Shown: positions 57,126-64,000 of the stretch, one piece after another
Layout of the letters: every line of letters starts with the position of its first letter
How positions within the stretch are numbered: position 1 is the stretch's first letter
Source of the DNA: Sphagnum magellanicum
Taxonomy: Eukaryota > Streptophyta > Sphagnopsida > Sphagnales > Sphagnaceae
Direction of reading: 5' to 3'
NCBI GenBank assembly: GCA_021904315.1
Contig: CM038922.1
Location: 10,515,347-10,579,346, forward strand
Length of the DNA: 64,000 bases
Notes under the pieces: model-generated
What the model was told of the DNA's origin: nothing
Databases searched by the model: none
Seen by the model: the letters and a program-made list of their open reading frames with translations, nothing else
Position numbers and translations under genes: made by a program

Positions 57126-58589
57126 TTAGACATGCCACTTGAGCAACAAGAAAAAAGAACACAAATACATAAAAATGAGGATGAACACAACCAAATGCCA
57201 AGAACATCCCACGTCTCATCTCCCCAACAAAACAAACACAAGCAAGTTTCAGGAATTTAAAAAGCTTGATTTCAAAAAATTCAAATGCATTTAGAAAATG
57301 AAAACACATGAAAAATGTTTAGGAATCAAATGTACATCTTTGCGATTCGGTTGTTATTTTGGTTTTAAAGCTATCAATCACATTTCAACGGCAAATTGAA
57401 ACATTGCACAATCAAACATTGTGACTTCCAAAGTTCCAAGCTCCAATAGATAATCTCCCAAGTCTCCAATCTCAACAATGAATAATTTTTTTATAATCCA
57501 AATCTGTGAAGGATTTCAAATTGTGAACCTCATAAGAAATCCCAACATTCACGAGCCATGAGTGACCAATGCCATCATAAACCCAAAAGCTTAAAGCTTC
57601 AAGACTTGAATCTAAACAAAATCCTCCATATCCTTAGTGACTCCTCACCTTGATCCTATGGTGGCAAATTCGACATCAAACCAGTAATGGCAATTGATGA
57701 AATGGCGTGAAATCTTGTAAGTGTAAATGACATATTGAAGCTTAGAAGTTATATGGGTAAAGGCAAATGTAGGAGATGAGAAGGGAGGATTTGGCTCCAT
57801 TTTCACAAATCTACAATGGAGGTGGCTCTTTGTTATTCAATGATGGAATGGTGCTTGCAATTGTTCATAAGAATTTGATGGTGCCATCACTCTTTTTAAC
57901 CCTTTTTCCCTTCATCCCTTTGACAGGCCCTAATTTCCAATGAGTCTTTTGGTGAAAATTCTCACAGGAAAAAAAAAAAAAAAAAAACGTTGGTCACAAG
58001 TTATATTGACCACTTTCAAACTTGAAAAGGGTTGTGGAATACCTGACTGCTGGTCTCTAGTTTCTTTGAACATTTAGCTTACTAGATCTGTGAAGAAATG
58101 AGCCAGATATCATGCCTAAGCTTAGGGACCAGCTCATGATGTCGGATGAACCAGAGCTCTTTTACTCTTGTGAATGGGTTGTTTTGGTGCAGTTGAAGGG
58201 GGCGGCTGTGAAGCCAACATGTCTACACTTTTGAAGCATTCAAATTTACTCAAATTGCAAATATGACCTAGTGGCCCATCCTAGGCTCCAATAGCATCGG
58301 TTCTTTTTGGCATGAGGTTTTGCCGAAATGAGATATATATATAATCACAATATTCCCTTTTCAAAATCGCCAAATTTCAAGAAAAGCTTGGAAAAAAAAT
58401 CTCTACTTTTATACTTTAATTTAGTTTGGTGGTATTTTAAAAAATTAGTTCTTTTACAGTTCCTGTCTGAAAACCTGTCACCATTTAATGATAAATCTCT
58501 CTTGGGATGTTAGCCAATGCCGCAACATCAGAAAATGGAAACAAAATATCATTGTCAAGCAGATGTCTGTTGTTTAATTTCTAATATTC
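57126..58589. other. AT-rich spacer, no recognised gene
   Basis: Poly-A run at about 57970-57987. No transposon protein or RNA gene seen; the short frames have no domains. Confidence 0.45.
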
Positions 58590-59155
58590 TTGTTCACTTT
58601 GTTACCAGTATTGTCCGGTTCTTGCTTTTCAAGAGAACCACTGGTCTGGTTTGAATTCTTTTTTATAAAAGTTTCAAAGAACCTTTAGATTCAGTTCAAG
58701 GATTTTGCTCAATTTGATAGGACCTCCAGTGGGGTTCCAGACTTAGTTCTTCACATTTCAAGACCTCCAGTTCTCAAATCTTCAGAAAACAAAATCCTTA
58801 TGCCATCCCCCCTGCCCCCACCTGACCCCAAGTATATTATTCAAAAAATAGTATACCTAATTATTATTTTCAAACTAATGACATATCTTGCATATTAGAA
58901 GAAAAACTAATTTAAATTTGGTTTACTAAAAACTCAAGAATAGAAACATGTATAACACAAGTTTTGAGGCTACTTGCAATTTCAAGTCCAGTTCAAGAGG
59001 CTGATTCTATCTTTTAGTTCCATTTTGAGGTCGGTTTTGCTTTTAGTTCTAGAGTTCTTTTCCCAAACTTTAAAACCAATTATCTGGGTAACTAATAACT
59101 AGCCCAAGAATCAGAACTGACACTGACCGAAAACCAAAACCGCACAACACTAATT
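58590..59155. repeat. AACCAGAA-rich degenerate repeat block
   Basis: Dense in GGTTC, GAACC, CCAGT and TTCAAG words like the block at 13652-14503. It lies immediately upstream of the GGGCCAGAGTGAACCAGC head at 59162. Confidence 0.5.
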
Positions 59156-59159
59156 ATTA

Positions 59160-59620
59160 TGGGCCAGAGTGAACCAGCCTCACCAATGCACCAGTTGGCC
59201 GTTTTGTCCATAGGATGGGTTGTTTTTCTCCATCCAACTCCTGACCTTGAGTGGGCAAGCTAAACACTTGGCCTTGCCCGAAAGAGCATCTCACGTGTCT
59301 TTCTATCTTTTATTGATTAAACCTCTCCCTCTTAGCAAAATTTTTATCTTTTCCTAGTTAAAACTTTTATATTTTCTTGTCTAAACATTTATCTTTTGAC
59401 AAACTTTTATCTCTTTTCAGCTAAACAAACCTTTACGTCTTGACAAAAAAAATTATTTCTTTTCTTATTGACAAAACAACATTTTCTTTTCATCAAAACC
59501 TCTACTCATCGGCAAAATTTTTATATCTTCCTATCTAAACCTTTACCTTTCAAGAAAACCTTTGTATTTTTTGGCTAAATATTTACTTTTCGACAAAAAT
59601 TTTTTTCTTCGTGTACAATT
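59160..59620 (+). repeat. Second copy of the head-plus-minisatellite repeat
   Basis: GGGCCAGAGTGAACCAGCC, TGCACCAGTTGGCCGTTTTG and TCCATAGGATGGG match 32717-32790. From about 59330 a shorter array of TTTTATCTTTTNGNCAAAC units matches 32985-33530. The arrangement is the same as in the first copy. Confidence 0.75.
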
Positions 59621-62600
59621 GGGTGGACCCAATAGGAACATCACACTAAATTTTATAGGACCCGTCAAACTTTGAAAAAATATAGGAAACACTTTAAAAA
59701 GTGTTTTGATTGAATTGTTTTCTTGAATACATTACCCATGTTCTATAGAACTTGAAACTATGAAATAAAAAATATTTTGAATTTTGATGTTCCTTATCAT
59801 TGTGCTTAGAAAAAGTTTCAGGGATGTCATGGTGGCCACCTTTCTTGAACTTTTTAGTCAAGAACACCTTTGAAACAAGTAAAGGTTTTTTTTTTAAATT
59901 TATATAATTTTTATAAGTACTTTAAATGGTATTCTACTTGAATTTTTTTTTAGTAATCAATCGAATAGAAGTGATTTAGTTATCAATTTTCAAAATTCAA
60001 AAACGTGATTCATGAAAAGGTCATGACAATTAAGAATACAATTTTTTATTATTTCCCACTTTTTTTTATTCCAATAAAAACTTTAGACCATATATTTTGA
60101 AATGCAATGGATAAATATGAGAAAATAATAATTTATAATTATGAAAAGATTTAAAGGAAAGGGCCCAAGAATATTATTTGGCCAATTTTGGTTCCTTAAT
60201 ATTCCTTGAGGTGGTTCTTAATGGTGCCACTCAATTGTACTTTCACCCCCTACCTAACCCACCTTCTGTAAAAATAATTGTTTTGCATTTTGTCTTTGTA
60301 CAATTGTTAATATGTATGGCATTTACCATTTGGATTATTTAATTTATTATTATTATTATTATTATTATTGGATTAATTAGCTTTAAACTTTAGGGCTAAA
60401 TCTTCCATCATTAATTTTTTTCATTTGAATAGTTTTAAAATTCAAAACATAATTACTTTTTATGGAAAAAAAAAATTCCATTTATATGCTCTAGCTTAGG
60501 ATGCAAGTATTGCATTTTTAAAAATGGTATTGTATGATGTAATACCTACACACAAAAAACTATGAAAACCACCTAATCCAAGTTGAAAGTAATTGGATGA
60601 CAACCCAATCTAAAATTGCAATACCCACATCAACCTTCAATCACCATGTTTAAAATGGTTTGGGGTTCCCAAAATTAGCACCTATTTTCATGATTCACAT
60701 GCATGATAAATAATGGCTTTATTTTGTAATACCTACACTATGGACATGAATTCCATTGAAAATGACCCAATTTTGGTTCATGGTTGTTAGTTGGAGACAT
60801 AGTCCCAAAATGCAATATCCACAACCCCATAAATTAGGTTTCAAAAGGAATAGTAATAACCCAATAAACTAGCACATATTTTGTGCATTGTATGTAAGTA
60901 TTGCAACTTTTTGTCCAAATGTCAATGCATATTTTGTGACCCATATGTGAATATTACACATGATTCCAAAAGCCTAATGTGTATTGAATAATTATATGTG
61001 GGTATTGCAAATTCTTCCCCAACATCATGGGAATTTTACTAGACATTATGTAAGTATTGCCTAAGAACTTTAAGTTTCAATAATGTAGATGTGAAGTTAT
61101 AATGGAACAATAAAACATGGTTTTGAGTCCTTGACAAAAGGGTTTGTCAAGAATCAATTTCTTTTTACATATATCTAGATGTCATAGGGGATGATGTTCT
61201 CAAATGAAAACCCTAACCTTTATGTACACAATAGGTGGATGGAAATTGCCAAGTCTATAAAATTGTGTCAAAAATGTCCACTACATATAATCTTCCCCAC
61301 ACCCTAATCCCTATCCCATGGAGAACACTCTCTAAAACTAGAATCCACACCACCTATTGCATGCCCTTTGTGATGGGTTATTGTTTCCTTTACCACATTC
61401 CCCACATGTTGGTGGGTATAAATCTGGCAATGTTGTAATTAAAAACAAATTATAGTCACCACAAACCTATCCTTATCGATCTCACAAATTCTACATTAAA
61501 ACAAGAACCCATAATTAGCATGGGCACTCCAAAACAAGGAAAAAGGGGGGAAAATAGGTGGGTATGAAAGCATATTGTTCATGAATCATTTTGGATTCAT
61601 GGAAATTGACAACTACATTGATTTCCAATATTTGACTTGTTTTGTTGCATTACATAAATGTAATCACCACATACATTACATTCTTCAACCATTTATGTTT
61701 ACATTGTAATGATTGTGATGGATCTTTGAAAACCCATATTGAATTTATGCACATTAGTGCATGCACAAATGGGTGGACTAATTTGGGTGTCACATAAGCC
61801 AATTCTACCTTGTGGTTGTCATTGCCATGCCCATGTTGTTTTATAGATCTTGAAATTTATTAAAATGAACTTGGTTTAAATATCTTAACTTGAATATCTA
61901 CATGATGGGCAAAATCATTTTCAAATTTTAAAAATTTGTAAAAGCCATGGACTTTTGAACTCAAAATTCATGGACTATAACTCTAACTACTATTTTTTTA
62001 TGGATTATGATATGATCCATTGATTGATGGGTTGTGTGTTAGGAACTTGAAATTAGTAAGATATCATAATTAGGAAGCAAAAGGTTAAAAAAAAGAAATA
62101 ATTGAATTTCAAAATTATATTTATGAACTTTTGAATGGGCTAATTAAGAGCATTTTTTTTATAAATCCATATCATATTGGAGGAAGAGTTGTTTTATGGT
62201 ATTTTTGTTTACATGCTTAAAGAAAGAGAAACCATGTAAAAATTCATGATTGATCAAAAGATGTGGAAAAAAATGCACTCAATCAATAAAAAAAATGGAC
62301 AACACCAAACATCATACCATCTCCATAACATGGCAATGAAAGGAGCAAACACCACCCATTTCCATAGCATGAAAGGTTTCTTTGAAAAATTAAAGGCAAG
62401 AATAGAAAGCTTTAGCATTTTGTTATAATGAATGTTTGACTTGATTGAACTTATCTTCAAGATTGAGCTTTGATTTCATTTCATCAATCCCCAATGATTT
62501 TGTTACCCGTTCAATTGTGATAGAATGATCATTCATCAACATTAACACACACATTCCTGCCTACTCCTTAAAAAACAACTCCTATTACCACATTTTTTTG

Positions 62601-63600
62601 CAACTAATCTTCAAAATGGGATAGGGTTACTTGAACAATGGAACAATAAAAAATTTAATCAAAACATGAATGCTTTTGCATCAATAGTAGCTTGCCTTTC
62701 AACTTTCCAAACATATTTTGCGAAAATTAACACATTTGGACCTTTTAGCTTTTCAAACACACATTACCAAAAAAAAACTTAGTCTTCTACAACAATGAAA
62801 TCAAAACCCACTCAAAATCCAATGGGGGAGTGAGTTGGGTTTCATCTAGATGAAAACCCAAAATGAGTTTTCTCCAACTAGTGCATTAATGAATGTTGGG
62901 TCACACCAATTGTTATTATGTGTCAAATAACAATTGAGGATGGGGGTGTTCCCAAACAAATTAAGTCCTCAAACATCAACCAATGAAAGGATTAATGCTA
63001 CTTGGAACACCCTCATGTTTGATGGCATCATCCCAAGTAATAATAACTTAGCAAAATTTTCCCAAATCTAAAAATATATATCATGTGGTTCCACATGAAA
63101 ATTTGATACAAAGAGTTAATTTTCCAATGATACTTGTCAAATATCATGGGGGAAAATAAAACATAATGCATTTCACAAAGTGAAACACATCCTAGATAAT
63201 TCATTTCCTATTCAAAACGCCTTGCTTTTTTAGGAGACAATAGACTTATCCACAAGGTCAATCAAATCAGGGACCAAAATGCCCAGTTTAGTTGAAACTG
63301 AAGATGAAACGCCCAAAAAGGGCAAAAGAAAATACATTGTTTTTAAACGAGGGGCAAAATTGATAAAAATAGTTTCATCTCAAGTTCTTGATTTCATGAA
63401 GTGCCTTAGTTGTAATATTCATTGTTGCAAGAATTCAAGTTTTTTTATAAAAAAATCATGTGCAATTGAGTTTTGGTGGAATTTTTTTTTTTTCAAAAAA
63501 AAGCCAAATTTCACCCAAAAACATATGGGTTGGGGAGGGGTGTCACCATAGGTCTGTGTATACTAGCTACACTTTTAGTGGTCCTTATTGCTAATTAAGT
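59621..63600. other. AT-rich spacer, no recognised gene
   Basis: (TTA)n near 60345-60370. Between 60480 and 61070 the words AATACCCACA/GTATTGCA recur irregularly. Open frames (61235-61438, 62246-62428, 63279-63551) are short and without domains. Confidence 0.45.
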
Positions 63601-63609
63601 CTAAATCTG

Positions 63610-63690
63610 CCTAGGGCCAAAGTGAACTAGCACCCACTAGTGCACTAGTTGTGGATGAGGTTGTTTTGGTTATTTTGGGATGAACCCAAA
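63610..63690 (+). repeat. hAT-MITE-like head, further copy
   Basis: CTAGGGCCAAAGTGAACTAGCACCC followed by TGCACTAGTTG matches the heads at 32717 and 59162 and the ends of the MITEs at 8427 and 11014. No minisatellite follows within the window. Confidence 0.6.
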
Positions 63691-63774
63691 CCATTTAACC
63701 TAAACCAAACCAAACATTGAAGTGGGTTATTTTTATTTTATTTTCACTGGCCCACCCTTCCCTTAGACTTCAAA

Positions 63775-64000
63775 AGAATTCCCCCTTTTTTTCCCTCCTC
63801 TTTCTTCTTCTTCTCTTTTGTTTTTTTCTCTTCTCTTCCACTGACATCTTCTTCTTTTCCATTGTCCTCTTTTGCTCTTTCTTTCTTCTTCTCTTTCGCT
63901 ACCATTTTCTTCTTTTCCGTTGTCCTCTTTTGTTTTTTCTTTCTTCTTCTCTTCCATTGCCATTTTCTTCTCTTCCATTGTCCTCTTTGGTCTTTCTTTC
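63775..64000. repeat. Polypyrimidine minisatellite (~60-bp period) at the window edge
   Basis: Units of the form TTCTTCTTTTCCATTGTCCTC, TTTTGCTCTTTCTTTC recur about every 60 bp to the end of the window. The Lys/Glu-rich minus-strand frame at 63763-63978 is a product of this repeat, not a gene. Confidence 0.85.

Noticed and set aside
63763-63978. Lys/Glu-rich minus-strand open frame
   Set aside because: Product of the polypyrimidine minisatellite.
1-64000. A new multi-gene system or a bacterial-type operon
   Set aside because: No run of same-strand intact genes exists; every recognisable coding region belongs to a known transposon class.

Overview
The window looks like nuclear DNA of a land plant with a large, repeat-rich genome. 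It has AT-rich spacers, no long intact host gene, and layered remnants of nearly every plant transposon class. A chromodomain Ty3 element with a fungal/moss-type pol, a LINE that does not look like the usual plant L1, and a piggyBac-type transposase remnant make me favour a non-flowering plant (fern, gymnosperm, lycophyte or bryophyte). That is inference; the species cannot be named from this sequence.

Layout. Positions 1-8.4 kb are mostly anonymous AT-rich DNA with a perfect 30-bp hairpin (792-866) and two GC-richer islands (3.5-4.3 kb and 6.9-7.6 kb) without a recognisable gene. From 8.4 to 11.9 kb lies a cluster of small DNA elements: two related hAT-type MITEs in opposite orientation with 8-bp target duplications, a Mutator-type MITE with 48-bp inverted repeats and an exact 9-bp target duplication, and a 244-bp tandem duplication. 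From 14.5 to 31.4 kb there is a nest of transposons. An old, heavily decayed Ty3/gypsy element (+ strand, LTRs about 14504-15388 and 30638-31358) was entered by a CACTA-type element (17073-19287, 3-bp duplication TGT) and by a younger chromodomain Ty3 element (- strand, 23785-30031, 5-bp duplication GTTAT), which cut the old integrase in two.

From 31.4 to 39.5 kb there are more CACTA-like ends, SINE-like modules, a Ty1/copia gag-protease scrap and minisatellites. From 43.6 to 45.5 kb there is a decayed piggyBac-type transposase. From 49.1 to 54.2 kb lies a nearly full-length LINE on the - strand, with ORF1, ORF2 (endonuclease, reverse transcriptase, CCHC) and a 5' array of about 110-bp monomers. 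From 55 to 57.1 kb there is a BED-finger/hAT transposase remnant on the - strand. The rest to 64 kb is AT-rich spacer with dispersed MITE ends and a polypyrimidine repeat.

Nothing here forms a pathway; the elements relate by nesting and shared decay. The most informative signals are the datable nesting order, transition-dominated decay (12 of 12 LTR differences in the first ~200 bp), an unexplained antisense reading frame in the chromovirus leader, and the piggyBac relic. I found no evidence of a new functional multi-gene system.
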